Shown: positions 1 to 9,174 of the stretch, piece by piece
Position numbering within the stretch: position 1 is the first letter of the stretch
Layout of the letters: each line of letters opens with the position of its first letter
From: Mesonia maritima
GTDB lineage: Bacteria > Bacteroidota > Bacteroidia > Flavobacteriales > Flavobacteriaceae
Length of the DNA: 64,000 nt
Assembly: GCF_042433895.1 (NCBI RefSeq)
Contig: NZ_JBHLUA010000006.1
Coordinates: forward strand, 62,001 to 126,000
Reading direction: 5' to 3'
Translations under genes and position numbers: made by a program
Notes under the pieces: generated by a model
The model's database searches: none
The model's input: the letters and a program-made list of their open reading frames with translations, nothing else
What the model was told of the DNA's origin: nothing

Positions 1-2023
1 CTTTAAAAGCCATTTTTACATTTCCGCTTCCGTTGGTGATTTTTCCATCTAATTCTAAAGCTGAAAAATCGTACCCGCTATATTCTAATTTTGAAAATTT
101 TGAAGAAAGTTCTGCATCTAACGTATTAATATTTTCGCCACTTCCAGAAGTTTGTAGCGTGAGCGAAATTTTCCCGATATTGGGATTTTCAAGTAATTTT
201 CCTAAATCTAGTTCAATTGCTTCTAACGTAGAATCAAACGCTAATTTTCCTTGATTGGTGAAATTTCCGTTCACCTTAATTTCTCCTTCAGTAATTTTTA
301 AGGTGGTATTTGTTTTAAAATCATTCATCGTTCCAGAAACCGAGCCGTTAAGCTGAATGTTTTCGGGAACTGAAATTCCTAAGTCTTTTTCAGAAACAAA
401 ACGCAACACATCTTTTCGAACCGTTTTAATGTTGAAGTTTGGTAAATTTAACCGCACATTATCGGGTTCGGTTAAATTGGCGATTGTTCCGCTAGTTGAA
501 ATTCGGGTTTGATTTCCCCAATTTAGTTGTAATTTTTTAATAGAAGCTGACGATAAAGTTCCTTCAGCTATAATTGAACCTTGAAAATCGTTTTTTGCGA
601 GTTGCTGAAATTGCGGATTTTTTTTGAGTTCCGGTGAAAAAAGATAAGCATCGCTTGGCGCGATATTAAAATTTTGTAATTCCGCAGCAAAAGAAGTTTT
701 TTCAGGATTTTCAATAAAATTTTCAATAGAAGTATAATTTGCTGAAAAATTTCCGCTTAAATTACTGTTTCCTGTTGCTATCGATAAATCATTCAACTGA
801 AATGATTCGTTATTTAATTCTGCTGAAAAGGCTAATTTTTTCAGGTTAAAACCGCTTGCTTCTTGAAACGATAATTCTTCAATGGTCGCGATTGCCTTTT
901 TATTTTTTCCGAGGAAAAGGTTATTGGCTTTAAAATTGAAATCTGCCAAATCGATCGCTTGCGGATTAAAATTGCCTTCTTGCGGTAAATTCCCATTCTG
1001 TTGAACGCAAATGGAATTGTTTTCTAACGAAATTGAATTCAGTTTCACCTTCCATTCCGGCCACGAAAATGCTTGTGAAGTTTGCTGCGATGAAGTTTCA
1101 GTATTTCTAGGCTCTTGTTCGGTTTGAAAAACTACATCGGAATTATTGAGCACCAAGTTATCTACACTAATGCTTTGCGTAGGTAAATTAGCATCTGCAT
1201 TTTCTACCAAAAATTCTCGCAAATCGACCGAAGCGTAAGTTTTCTGTGGAATTGATTGGTAATTGGCATAAACTTTTTTCAGAATTAACCGATCAACTTT
1301 TAAAATTGGCATCGCTACTTCGGAAGAATCGCTGGGCGGAATGGGTTTGGTTTGCGCATAATTAATATCGGTATTCTCTAAGGATAATTCAGCAACGTGA
1401 AATTTCATTTTTTCTAAATCGACTTCTTCTCCTTCTAAAGCTAATTTTCCTAATTTAGCATCGGCTTTTAAACCGGTAACTTCATCATTATAACTTAAAT
1501 CGAAATTTTCGAAATTTACCGATCCAACGCTAAGTTGCATTGGCTTTTGACTAGTTTGTTTTTTTGTAGCGGTAGAATCTGAAGCAAACGCATCAACTAA
1601 AAATTGATAATTGAATCCACTAACGGAATCTTTTCGATAAATATTCGCTTTTAGACCGTTCCAATCTACGCCATCTATCCCTATTGCATTGCCTTTAATA
1701 ATGGGCCAAATAGGAATATCGGCTTCTAAACTTTTAGAATAAACTAGCGTATCGCCTTTTTTGTCTTCTAAGTATAAACCTTCTAAACTAATGTCACCTG
1801 AAAAAGTAATGTATAATTTTTCTATTTCAACCTTAGTATGGGTTTTATTAGAAACGTAATTGGTAACTTTATTTACGATAATATCTTGTCCCCACGGACT
1901 ACGAAAAAAAAGCACTACCACTAAAAAAAGTAGGAGAAGAATAAAAATAAACCATGCAAAGATTTTTAAAATCTTTTTTCGTTTCGAGGTTTTCTTTTTG
2001 TTTTTATTTTCTTTTTTATGCAC
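1..2023 (-). CDS. TamB/AsmA-like envelope assembly protein, 5' part (3' end outside window)
   Basis: Reading leftward from a GTG at 2023 gives an uninterrupted frame to the window edge, about 674 residues. It opens with a Lys/Arg-rich cytoplasmic stretch and one membrane anchor (about residues 20-40), followed by a long repetitive beta-rich region full of short units built around leucine, asparagine and aspartate. This is the layout of the AsmA/TamB superfamily, inner-membrane-anchored bridge proteins that handle lipid transport or outer-membrane protein assembly; Bacteroidota members usually exceed 1400 residues, so the DUF490 C-terminus would lie outside the window. A TAA lies directly upstream of the GTG in frame and no ATG follows early, which fixes the start. 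A good promoter sits about 25 bases upstream. I am confident of the superfamily, less so that TamB is the true orthologue. Confidence 0.8.
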   Translation of the reverse strand, partial: MHKKENKNKKKTSKRKKILKIFAWFIFILLLLFLVVVLFFRSPWGQDIIVNKVTNYVSNKTHTKVEIEKLYITFSGDISLEGLYLEDKKGDTLVYSKSLEADIPIWPIIKGNAIGIDGVDWNGLKANIYRKDSVSGFNYQFLVDAFASDSTATKKQTSQKPMQLSVGSVNFENFDLSYNDEVTGLKADAKLGKLALEGEEVDLEKMKFHVAELSLENTDINYAQTKPIPPSDSSEVAMPILKVDRLILKKVYANYQSIPQKTYASVDLREFLVENADANLPTQSISVDNLVLNNSDVVFQTEQEPRNTETSSQQTSQAFSWPEWKVKLNSISLENNSICVQQNGNLPQEGNFNPQAIDLADFNFKANNLFLGKNKKAIATIEELSFQEASGFNLKKLAFSAELNNESFQLNDLSIATGNSNLSGNFSANYTSIENFIENPEKTSFAAELQNFNIAPSDAYLFSPELKKNPQFQQLAKNDFQGSIIAEGTLSSASIKKLQLNWGNQTRISTSGTIANLTEPDNVRLNLPNFNIKTVRKDVLRFVSEKDLGISVPENIQLNGSVSGTMNDFKTNTTLKITEGEIKVNGNFTNQGKLAFDSTLEAIELDLGKLLENPNIGKISLTLQTSGSGENINTLDAELSSKFSKLEYSGYDFSALELDGKITNGSGNVKMAFK

Positions 2024-2048
2024 TTATTGGGGATGTCAAGATAAGCTC

Positions 2049-2078
2049 CAAATTTATTGTTTCCTTACGGTTTACAAA
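2049..2078 (-). promoter_or_regulatory. Promoter for the TamB-like gene
   Basis: On the minus strand TTTG (2078-2075) is followed after 18 bases by TAAATTTG (2056-2049), a full match to the Bacteroidota -7 element TAnnTTTG with a proper -33 TTG. Transcription would begin near 2042, giving a leader of about 20 bases before the GTG at 2023. Confidence 0.6.
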
Positions 2079-2151
2079 GATTTAGGTGTGTTTAAAATAA
2101 GTTAAAATGTAAAGATTCTCGTTAAATTTTGACAAAAAATTGGAAGAAAAA

Positions 2152-2261
2152 AGAATGGCTTCACGTTTACCCTACACAATACCCCAAATTCTGTGTTTGT
2201 ATGTATGATTTACCAGCGAAAAAGAATGAAGAAAGTAAAACATATTCGTGTAAGCCATTCT
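2152..2261. repeat. Long-range inverted repeat in the 2024-2360 intergenic region
   Basis: The 337-base gap between the TamB-like gene and the response regulator has no gene I can support. It holds an inverted repeat: arm 2152-2165 (AGAATGGCTTCACG) matches the complement of 2247-2261 with one bulged base, ten base pairs being perfect, enclosing about 80 bases. A second small hairpin, 2276-2282 with 2295-2301, lies just past the response regulator stop at 2361 and could be a weak terminator, though it has no strong T-run. The long repeat could fold an RNA or be a remnant element. Confidence 0.4.
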
Positions 2262-2360
2262 CATTTACTAAAATGAAGTAATGCATTTTTAATGATTACT
2301 TGAATTCAAATATATAGAAGCTAATATTACTATCCTTACGGTTTTCCTCAACTTTGAAAA

Positions 2361-3032
2361 TTAAATTATGCCAATATCTTTAGCTTTTGCAATAAGATTG
2401 ACAGAATTTTTTGCTCTAAAATAAATTTTAAGTGTATTAATTCTCTTTTCTATTGCACTTATACTGGAAGGAGAAATATTTTCTGCTTTAAAACATTTTG
2501 AGATTTCAGCTTGATTTTTTCCATCGGCAAGATAAGTTAGTAAATTAACATCATAATTATCGATTTCGATAGCGTTCTTTTGCTGTAATCTCGTTTTTAA
2601 TTGTGGAGAAATATACTTTTTATTTTGTTTTAGAGCTTGTATAGCTTCTATTAAATCTTTTTTATCATTTCTTCCTTTTGAAACAAAGGCTTCTACCGAT
2701 TCGGTTTCAATTATATTTTTTACGAACTCCCGTCTATTTTCAATTGAAAAAACCAGAATTTTAATCGGTATTTTTTCTTCTCTAATTTTCTTAATTAAAT
2801 CGACACCTTCATTCAAATTTCCTTTTCGGTAATCTTCACTAAAGGAAAGATCGGTTATTAATAAATCAAAAGCATTTTCTTCTTGAACAGCTTTTTTTAA
2901 ATGAAGGTACGCGTCGTCACAATACTGGACAAAAGAAATATTATCGATTTCTTGCTCCTGAAGCGCTTGTTCTACTCCCGCATTTATAATTGAGATATCT
3001 TCAGCAACGAGTACTTTTTTGATTTTGCTCAT
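2361..3032 (-). CDS. Response regulator, NarL/LuxR-like with diverged output domain
   Basis: The N-terminal half is a receiver domain: the acidic pair is in VAED (residues 9-12), the phospho-acceptor Asp is in LLITDLSF (about residue 61) and the conserved Lys is in FVSKGR (about 115). The C-terminal third (about 150-223) looks like a NarL/LuxR helix-turn-helix because of the LLTYLADGKNQAEIS and SSISAIEKRINTLK segments, but it lacks the usual G-hydrophobic-SNKEIA signature. It would control transcription in answer to the TPR histidine kinase encoded just upstream, whose stop lies five bases before this start. Targets are unknown. Confidence 0.85.
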   Translation of the reverse strand: MSKIKKVLVAEDISIINAGVEQALQEQEIDNISFVQYCDDAYLHLKKAVQEENAFDLLITDLSFSEDYRKGNLNEGVDLIKKIREEKIPIKILVFSIENRREFVKNIIETESVEAFVSKGRNDKKDLIEAIQALKQNKKYISPQLKTRLQQKNAIEIDNYDVNLLTYLADGKNQAEISKCFKAENISPSSISAIEKRINTLKIYFRAKNSVNLIAKAKDIGII

Positions 3033-3037
3033 ACGTT

Positions 3038-4954
3038 TTACAAAGGAAATTGAATGATAATTTCTACGCCTGTCGCGTGCGTAGGCTCAAAAATAAGTTT
3101 TCCGTTGTTCATTTCAATACGGTTTTCCACATTCTCAAAACCATTTTTTTGAAGTGGTTGTTTATCAAGTCCTTTCCCATTATCTCTATATTTAATTTCT
3201 AAAAAGTTGGTTTGTTTTTGAAAGGAAATGACCACCAAATCTGCATTACTGTGCTTTTTCATATTCACCAACAGCTCTTGCAGAATTCTATAACAATTTA
3301 ACTTTAGTGCATCAGAAATGCCATCCCACAATTGTGGAGTTAAATTTTGAATGAACAAGTTGATTTTTTCTGATTGAAAACTTTCGAGTAGGCTTTTTAA
3401 ATTTTCAGTATAATTTTCAGTTATTTCTTCTGAATTAACTTCGCGTGATATAGCTCGCGTTCTCATATAAATATATTCCAATCGGTCAATTATATCTTTT
3501 GTAGAAATGGTCTTATTGTATTCCACTGCGTTCATTAGTTGGTAAACATCGTTGGCGACTTCATCGTGAATTCGTTTAGAAATTTCACTCTGCGTATTTA
3601 GCACCGCAATTTTTTGTTTTTTGTGATGTTGATTTCGATAAACGAAGAATAAAATTAAACCTACAATAATTATAAAAATAGAGGAAAGAAAAAAGATGAT
3701 TTTTCTGTTCTCTTCACTTGCTAACATTAGTTCTTGCCGTGCTTTTTCAGCTTGTAAATTAAGGATTGTTTCTCGATTTGTTTTAGATTCATATCTTATT
3801 TTGGCAAATTGATCGGTCGCGTTTTTTCGAGCTTCAAAAATGCTATCTTTTATATGAATATATTGCTCTAAATATTCTGTTTTATCGTTCGAGAGATCGG
3901 CTAAAATTTCTAAGGCTTGCAAATCATCGTCAGGATTTAAAGATATTTGTAAACCTTTTTCTGCATATTCTTTTGCTAACGGACGATTTTTATTTTTATA
4001 AAACCGTGCTAAATTAAGATAACTGCTTACTAAACCACCAACGTCATTAATTTCTTCCCTAATCGAAAGCCCTTTCTTTAAAAGGGATAAGGCTTTGTCT
4101 TCTTCTCCGATTTTAAAATAAGTTAACCCAGAATTATCATAAAGTCGGGCTTTACTTTTGGGGTTTTCTAATAGTTTTTCTTCGGAAAATAAATCATCAT
4201 AAATTTCGATTGCTTTTTTATAATTTCCTAAATTTCGGTAAGCCAACGCCATATTGGTTTTTAAAGCCGGAATATAGTTTGCGTCTGGTTTAATGGCAAT
4301 TCCTTTCTTGTACCAATAAATAGCATTTTCGTAATTTCGTTGATCGTAAGAAGAATATCCCAGTACGTTATAAGCAGAAATTTTATAAATATCTTTTACA
4401 TTTTCATTTAAATAAGAAATTCCTTCTACCACCGATTGTTCACAACCTAAATAATCACCTTTTGCGCTCTGGATCATTCCCATTTTAATGAGTGATTTCG
4501 CTACCGAAAGGCTGTCTTTAATTTTTAAATAGTGATTTTTAGCGGTATTGAAATGGTAATAACTACTATCGAATACAAATTGTTTTTTAAAGTATAACCC
4601 TAATTTGTAATGACTTTCTGCAATGTGTTCAATTTCATTACTCTTAACAGCAAACAACTTTAAGGAATCCAGTAATTTTTTTTGTTGAATTTCAGAAATA
4701 CTATCATTAAGAACTTCGTGTTTTTTTAGTTGATATTGATACGCTTTTTTAAAGTTTCCTTTTTGGATAGCTTTACCGAGGTAATATTGTAAACTATCTA
4801 TATTTTCAGTAGAAATTTCTTCTATCGCTTTAGGTTTCGTAAGTGGTATATTTTCATTTTTACCCGTATTCTCTTTACACGATAAATGAAATAAAAACAC
4901 AAGAGATACAAATACAGTAAAGCTTTTTCGCATGAATATTTTTTTAGCTGGCAA
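3038..4954 (-). CDS. TPR-containing lipoprotein sensor histidine kinase (HisKA_3 type)
   Basis: A lipoprotein-like signal ends in FHLSC, so the sensor part is probably lipid-anchored or periplasmic. Residues about 100-370 are tetratricopeptide repeats with the alternating A-Y-x-x-L-G pattern. A membrane segment lies near 415-437, then the dimerisation and phosphotransfer helix with KRIHDEVAND (His about 461), and a HATPase with ELLVNMKKHSNA and DNGKGLD. This is the Bacteroidota hybrid of TPR sensor and NarL-type kinase. It is first in a two-gene operon with the response regulator at 2361-3032. A second ATG at 4933 starts a more typical signal peptide, so the true start may be seven residues later. 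The signal sensed is unknown. Confidence 0.88.
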   Translation of the reverse strand: MPAKKIFMRKSFTVFVSLVFLFHLSCKENTGKNENIPLTKPKAIEEISTENIDSLQYYLGKAIQKGNFKKAYQYQLKKHEVLNDSISEIQQKKLLDSLKLFAVKSNEIEHIAESHYKLGLYFKKQFVFDSSYYHFNTAKNHYLKIKDSLSVAKSLIKMGMIQSAKGDYLGCEQSVVEGISYLNENVKDIYKISAYNVLGYSSYDQRNYENAIYWYKKGIAIKPDANYIPALKTNMALAYRNLGNYKKAIEIYDDLFSEEKLLENPKSKARLYDNSGLTYFKIGEEDKALSLLKKGLSIREEINDVGGLVSSYLNLARFYKNKNRPLAKEYAEKGLQISLNPDDDLQALEILADLSNDKTEYLEQYIHIKDSIFEARKNATDQFAKIRYESKTNRETILNLQAEKARQELMLASEENRKIIFFLSSIFIIIVGLILFFVYRNQHHKKQKIAVLNTQSEISKRIHDEVANDVYQLMNAVEYNKTISTKDIIDRLEYIYMRTRAISREVNSEEITENYTENLKSLLESFQSEKINLFIQNLTPQLWDGISDALKLNCYRILQELLVNMKKHSNADLVVISFQKQTNFLEIKYRDNGKGLDKQPLQKNGFENVENRIEMNNGKLIFEPTHATGVEIIIQFPL

Positions 4955-5121
4955 TCTAACGATATAGAATACGTAAATTATTTGATTTTATTTTATCTAA
5001 ATTTCCGTTTTAACATTTCATTTCAGAATTAAGTTTTCAAATGTTATAGTGCGTTAAATAAAGTATTTATCTCATCTATTTTTTAGATTTTTACTTTTCT
5101 AACTACTAACTAGAATTTTAT

Positions 5122-8100
5122 ATGGTTGTTTGCTACTTAAAATCAAGACACTTATGTGTTGGCTTTTCAAAAGCTATTTTATTTACCTTTTTCTTAATTT
5201 TTTCTATCACACTTTCCGCTCAAGAAAAGTCGAAAGAAATATCCAAGACATTTTATTTATCTGGAAATACCAGTGAAAATCCGGAAGAATCTAAAGAATT
5301 ATTTAAAGCCGTTAATGAATTGTCGCAATACGATAAAAACGCTACTTTATTATTAATGGGAAATATTCTACAACCGGGAGGATTTCCACCTGAAGATGAA
5401 GAAAAAAACCGTGAAGAAGTAAAAGGTTTTCTTAAAAAAAATTTACTAGATCCTGTAAAAGATTTTAATGGTGAAATTATTTTTAATCCAGGACCTAATG
5501 AATGGAATAAACTGGGACACGAAAATATTGATGATTTAGAGTCTTTTCTACAAGATAACAGCAACGCGGAATTTTGGCCAAATGATGGTTGTTCACTAAA
5601 AAATGAGAGTTATGATGAAATAGAACTCTTAATGGTAGACTCTCAATGGTTTCTTGAAGATTGGGACGATCATCCATACATTAATAATAAATGTGAAGAA
5701 AAAACACGTGAACAATTTTTTCTTCAGTTTAAAGATGATATTAAAGATGTTCAAGGTAAATTAGTTATTGTGGCGGTACATCACCCGATTATGACTTCTA
5801 CCAAACTCGGCTTTTTTGAAAATCTTGGTGGTTTTACTTCATCTTCTTACTATGGTTCAAAACGCAAACAATTACGTGGAAGAATGGAAACAATCGCCCG
5901 TTCTTTTGAAGATGTGATTTTTGTATCAGCAAGCGATCATAACCTCCAATTAATGGTAGATGATGCGTTACCACAAATTATTAGTGGTGCTTCTACCAAA
6001 AAAACCGATAAATTAAGAAAACAAGATGAATCACGTTTTGGAAAATCCACACAAGGTTTTGCTAAACTAATTGTTTATAAAGATCAAACTTCTACAGTTG
6101 AATTTTATGAAGTTAATAACGGAAAAGCAAATTTAATAGGAACAGAAGATATTAAACGTGACCGAATTGCTAAAGACGAAGTAAATTATCATACCAAAGA
6201 TGAATTTGGCGATACCTATAAAGCTTCTATTTATACTGAAGAAGAAACCGATAAAAGTGGCTTGCATAAATGGTTTTGGGGAGATCATTACAGACAAATT
6301 TATAGTAGAAAAATTGAAGCGCCCGTATTTTGGGCAGATGAATTACCGGGAAATCCAAAGGCAACGCGTGAAGGAGGCGGAAACCAATCGCGCTCACTCA
6401 GAATTGTTGATGACGAAGATCACGCTTATACCTTACGTGAACTTAGAAAAAGTGCATTGCGTTTTATTCAGTCTTCCATAAATACGCATTACGTTCAAGA
6501 TTATATGGAAAATACGGTTGCAGAAAGTGTTGTTCAGGATTTTTATACTACCGCTCATCCTTACGCGCAATTTGCAGTTCAAGAATTGCTAGATGATGTA
6601 GATATTTATCATACCAAAACCGATATCTATTATGTTCCAAAACAAAAAAATCTTCATATTTATAATGAAGATTATGGCGATAAACTTTATATGGTTGAAA
6701 AACACATAGGTGATGAAAATAAAGAGTTTGAAATATTTGGTTCTCCAGATGATATTTTAAGTACATCTGATATGAAATTGGAAGTTAGAGAATCGAAAAA
6801 GGACGTTAAGATTGATGAAGAAGTTTTTATTCGTGCTAGATTAATGGATATGCTTATTGGTGATTGGGATAGACATTCAGACCAGTGGCGTTGGGCAGAA
6901 TTTGACCAGGAAGACGGAACTAAATTATACAAAGCTATCCCGAGAGATCGTGATCAAGCCTTTCCAAAATATGACGGAGTTGCAATACATCTTTTAAAAT
7001 TAGCTTCTCCACTTTTTAGAAATATGGAAAATTACGGACCTGATGTAAAAAGTGTAAAATGGCTTAATAAAGATGGATATGAATTAGATAAAATTTTTAT
7101 TGAAGAAGCAGATTTGTCTGTATGGAAAAATCAAGCAGAATATATTCAACAACAACTTACCGATGAAAATATTGATGAAGCTTTTGCTACACTTTTAGAT
7201 GATGTTCAAGATGAAAGTATAGAGCAAATTAAAAAGGATTTAAAAGCCAGACGTGATAATTTAGTTGATATAGCCATGCGTTATTATAAATACTTCAAAA
7301 AATTTGAAACCGTAATCGGAACCGAAAATGAAGATGAATTTATAATTGAACGTAAAGATAATGGTGTAACCACTATTCAAATTAAAGATGAAGATGGAGA
7401 AATCGTTTTTGACAATTCATATAATAAAGACGAAACCAAAGAAATATGGATTTACGGTTTAGATGATGATGATAAATTCACCATTACTGGCGAAGCAGAT
7501 AAATATATTAAACTGAAAATCTTAGGAGGAGAAAATAACGATGTATACGATTTTCAAAATTCAAAAAATGCAAAAGTCTACGATTATAAAAGTAAGAAGA
7601 ACACCTTTAAACAAGAAGGTACCAAAAAATGGTTAACCGATTCTTACGAAATTAATAGATACGATCCTGCAAAGAAAAAATATAATTATAATTTACTCTT
7701 ACCAAGTATCGCTTTCGATCCCGATGCTGGTTTTCAAATAGGTGTAAAAGATATTTATACCACCTATGGTTTAGCTAGAAATCCGTTTACTACGCAACAA
7801 AGTTTAGAAGCAAAATATTACTCTGCTACCAATGGTTTTTCTTTTGCTTATAATGGAGAATTCGCTCATATTTTTTATAATTGGAATTTTGGGATAGAAG
7901 CTATGTTTACCTCTCCTACCTATGCAATTAACTACTTCGGAAGTGGAAACCAAACCACTTATAATGAAGATGCTGTAGATAAAGACTACAATCGTGTAGG
8001 TTTAAAACAAGCACGAATTGCTCCATCTCTAATCTGGCGTCACGAACAAGGTTATAATTTTTACGTAAAACCAATGGTAGAAACTTTTGAAGCTGAATTT

Positions 8101-8730
8101 ACCGAAGGCGAAACAACCGATCAGTTTTTTTCTGAAGATGACGATTTATTCACTGATCAATATTATGCCGGTGGGGAAGTTGGCTTTAATTATTCTAATA
8201 AATCTAACAAACTTGCTTATATAAGAAGAGGAATGGAATTCGGTTTAATTACAGGATATAAAACAAATATCGATGATAATAACAATGAATTCGCTTACGT
8301 GCAACCCACGATTTCTGTAGATTATCCGCTTCACGAAAGTGGAATTGTAGTTTTGGCTACCAAACTTTCAGGAAAAACACTTATTGGCGATAATTATGAA
8401 TTTTATCACGCTGCAACTTTAGGGGGAAATAATAGCTTAAGAGGATTTAGAAATGAACGTTTTAACGGTAAAACTTCTTTTTATCAAAGCACAGATTTAC
8501 GAGTTGGAATTACACAATTTAAAACCAATTACGTGCCTTTAAGACTTGGAGTAACCGCTGGGTTTGATTATGGTCGCGTTTGGGTTGAAAATGATAATTC
8601 AGAAAAATGGCATAATAATTACGGAGGTTCTGTTTGGGTGAACGGCTTTCAAGCGTTAACCGGAAATTTAGGACTTTATCACAGTGATGAAGGGTATCGT
8701 TTAATGTTTAGCGTTGGTTTTAAATTCTAA
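5122..8730 (+). CDS. Surface protein: metallophosphoesterase-like + kinase-like core + outer-membrane barrel
   Basis: The 1202-residue product begins with a signal peptide (cut near SAQE). Residues about 40-340 resemble a calcineurin-type phosphoesterase, but most metal ligands are altered: GNTS and GNILQPGG stand where GD motifs are expected, GPNEW replaces GNHE, and only VDSQW, HHP and SASDHN look familiar. Residues about 405-720 carry GGGNQSRSLR, GDWDRH (about 580) and AIPRDRDQAF (about 606), which recall the glycine loop, catalytic DRH and metal-binding Asp of FAM20/CotH-type kinases. From about 850 the sequence is amphipathic beta-strand with a terminal Phe, as in BamA/D15 barrels. Automated pipelines would probably call it just a metallophosphoesterase. 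It stands alone, divergent from the kinase operon. The kinase reading is my inference; the barrel and signal peptide are firm. Confidence 0.75.
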   Translation: MVVCYLKSRHLCVGFSKAILFTFFLIFSITLSAQEKSKEISKTFYLSGNTSENPEESKELFKAVNELSQYDKNATLLLMGNILQPGGFPPEDEEKNREEVKGFLKKNLLDPVKDFNGEIIFNPGPNEWNKLGHENIDDLESFLQDNSNAEFWPNDGCSLKNESYDEIELLMVDSQWFLEDWDDHPYINNKCEEKTREQFFLQFKDDIKDVQGKLVIVAVHHPIMTSTKLGFFENLGGFTSSSYYGSKRKQLRGRMETIARSFEDVIFVSASDHNLQLMVDDALPQIISGASTKKTDKLRKQDESRFGKSTQGFAKLIVYKDQTSTVEFYEVNNGKANLIGTEDIKRDRIAKDEVNYHTKDEFGDTYKASIYTEEETDKSGLHKWFWGDHYRQIYSRKIEAPVFWADELPGNPKATREGGGNQSRSLRIVDDEDHAYTLRELRKSALRFIQSSINTHYVQDYMENTVAESVVQDFYTTAHPYAQFAVQELLDDVDIYHTKTDIYYVPKQKNLHIYNEDYGDKLYMVEKHIGDENKEFEIFGSPDDILSTSDMKLEVRESKKDVKIDEEVFIRARLMDMLIGDWDRHSDQWRWAEFDQEDGTKLYKAIPRDRDQAFPKYDGVAIHLLKLASPLFRNMENYGPDVKSVKWLNKDGYELDKIFIEEADLSVWKNQAEYIQQQLTDENIDEAFATLLDDVQDESIEQIKKDLKARRDNLVDIAMRYYKYFKKFETVIGTENEDEFIIERKDNGVTTIQIKDEDGEIVFDNSYNKDETKEIWIYGLDDDDKFTITGEADKYIKLKILGGENNDVYDFQNSKNAKVYDYKSKKNTFKQEGTKKWLTDSYEINRYDPAKKKYNYNLLLPSIAFDPDAGFQIGVKDIYTTYGLARNPFTTQQSLEAKYYSATNGFSFAYNGEFAHIFYNWNFGIEAMFTSPTYAINYFGSGNQTTYNEDAVDKDYNRVGLKQARIAPSLIWRHEQGYNFYVKPMVETFEAEFTEGETTDQFFSEDDDLFTDQYYAGGEVGFNYSNKSNKLAYIRRGMEFGLITGYKTNIDDNNNEFAYVQPTISVDYPLHESGIVVLATKLSGKTLIGDNYEFYHAATLGGNNSLRGFRNERFNGKTSFYQSTDLRVGITQFKTNYVPLRLGVTAGFDYGRVWVENDNSEKWHNNYGGSVWVNGFQALTGNLGLYHSDEGYRLMFSVGFKF

Positions 8731-8749
8731 ATCTCAACAATTTTCAATA

Positions 8750-8782
8750 AAAAATCCCTGAGTTTTCTCAGGGATTTTTTTG
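8750..8782. terminator. Bidirectional intrinsic terminator
   Basis: The stem AATCCCTGAG/CTCAGGGATT with a TTTT loop has an A-run on the left and a T-run on the right. It separates the convergent genes ending at 8730 and 8800 and would serve both. Confidence 0.85.
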
Positions 8783-8799
8783 TTTAGTAACGTAAAATT

Positions 8800-9174
8800 C
8801 TATTCAAATATACTTCTCATAACCTCTTCAGAAAGGGGTTTTGTTTTATAATCGATTACTAAATCGTATTCTTTGGCGCGTTCTCTGTCAATAGGACTAT
8901 CGCTTGAAGTAACAATAATAACTTTAGAGTAAAATTCATTTTTCTTCATTTCCTCTAAAAATTGCCAACCATCTAATTGAGGCATATTTAAATCTAGTAA
9001 AATATGACTGGGCTCAAATTTTGAAAAATCTTTTAAAGCATTTATAGGATTAATAAAATCCATTATTTTTACTTTAATCTTACTTTTCTCGATTAATTTT
9101 TTATTGATAAAATTTGTTATTTTTTGATCGTCTACTAAAAAAATAACAGGATCTTCAGGTAAATTATTGGTCAT
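8800..9174 (-). CDS. Single-domain response regulator (CheY-like receiver)
   Basis: All 124 residues form one receiver domain: FLVDDQ near the start, phospho-acceptor Asp in LLDLNMP (about residue 62), Thr-Ser in VTSSDSP and Lys in YKTKPLS. There is no output domain, so it should act by protein-protein contact or as a phosphate relay. Its first 11 bases overlap the end of the GAF-HisKA gene upstream, implying translational coupling and a shared function. Receivers of this family in Flavobacteria often resemble Rcp1-type phytochrome partners. Partner and output are unknown. Confidence 0.88.
   Translation of the reverse strand: MTNNLPEDPVIFLVDDQKITNFINKKLIEKSKIKVKIMDFINPINALKDFSKFEPSHILLDLNMPQLDGWQFLEEMKKNEFYSKVIIVTSSDSPIDRERAKEYDLVIDYKTKPLSEEVMRSIFE

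Noticed and set aside
1860..2105. Rightward frame overlapping the TamB-like start and promoter
   Set aside because: It lies antisense to the coding start and promoter of a well-supported gene and has a low-complexity composition.
5253..5564. Leftward frame inside the 5122-8730 gene
   Set aside because: It is an antisense shadow of a long, well-supported gene with Ser-rich composition and no domain.
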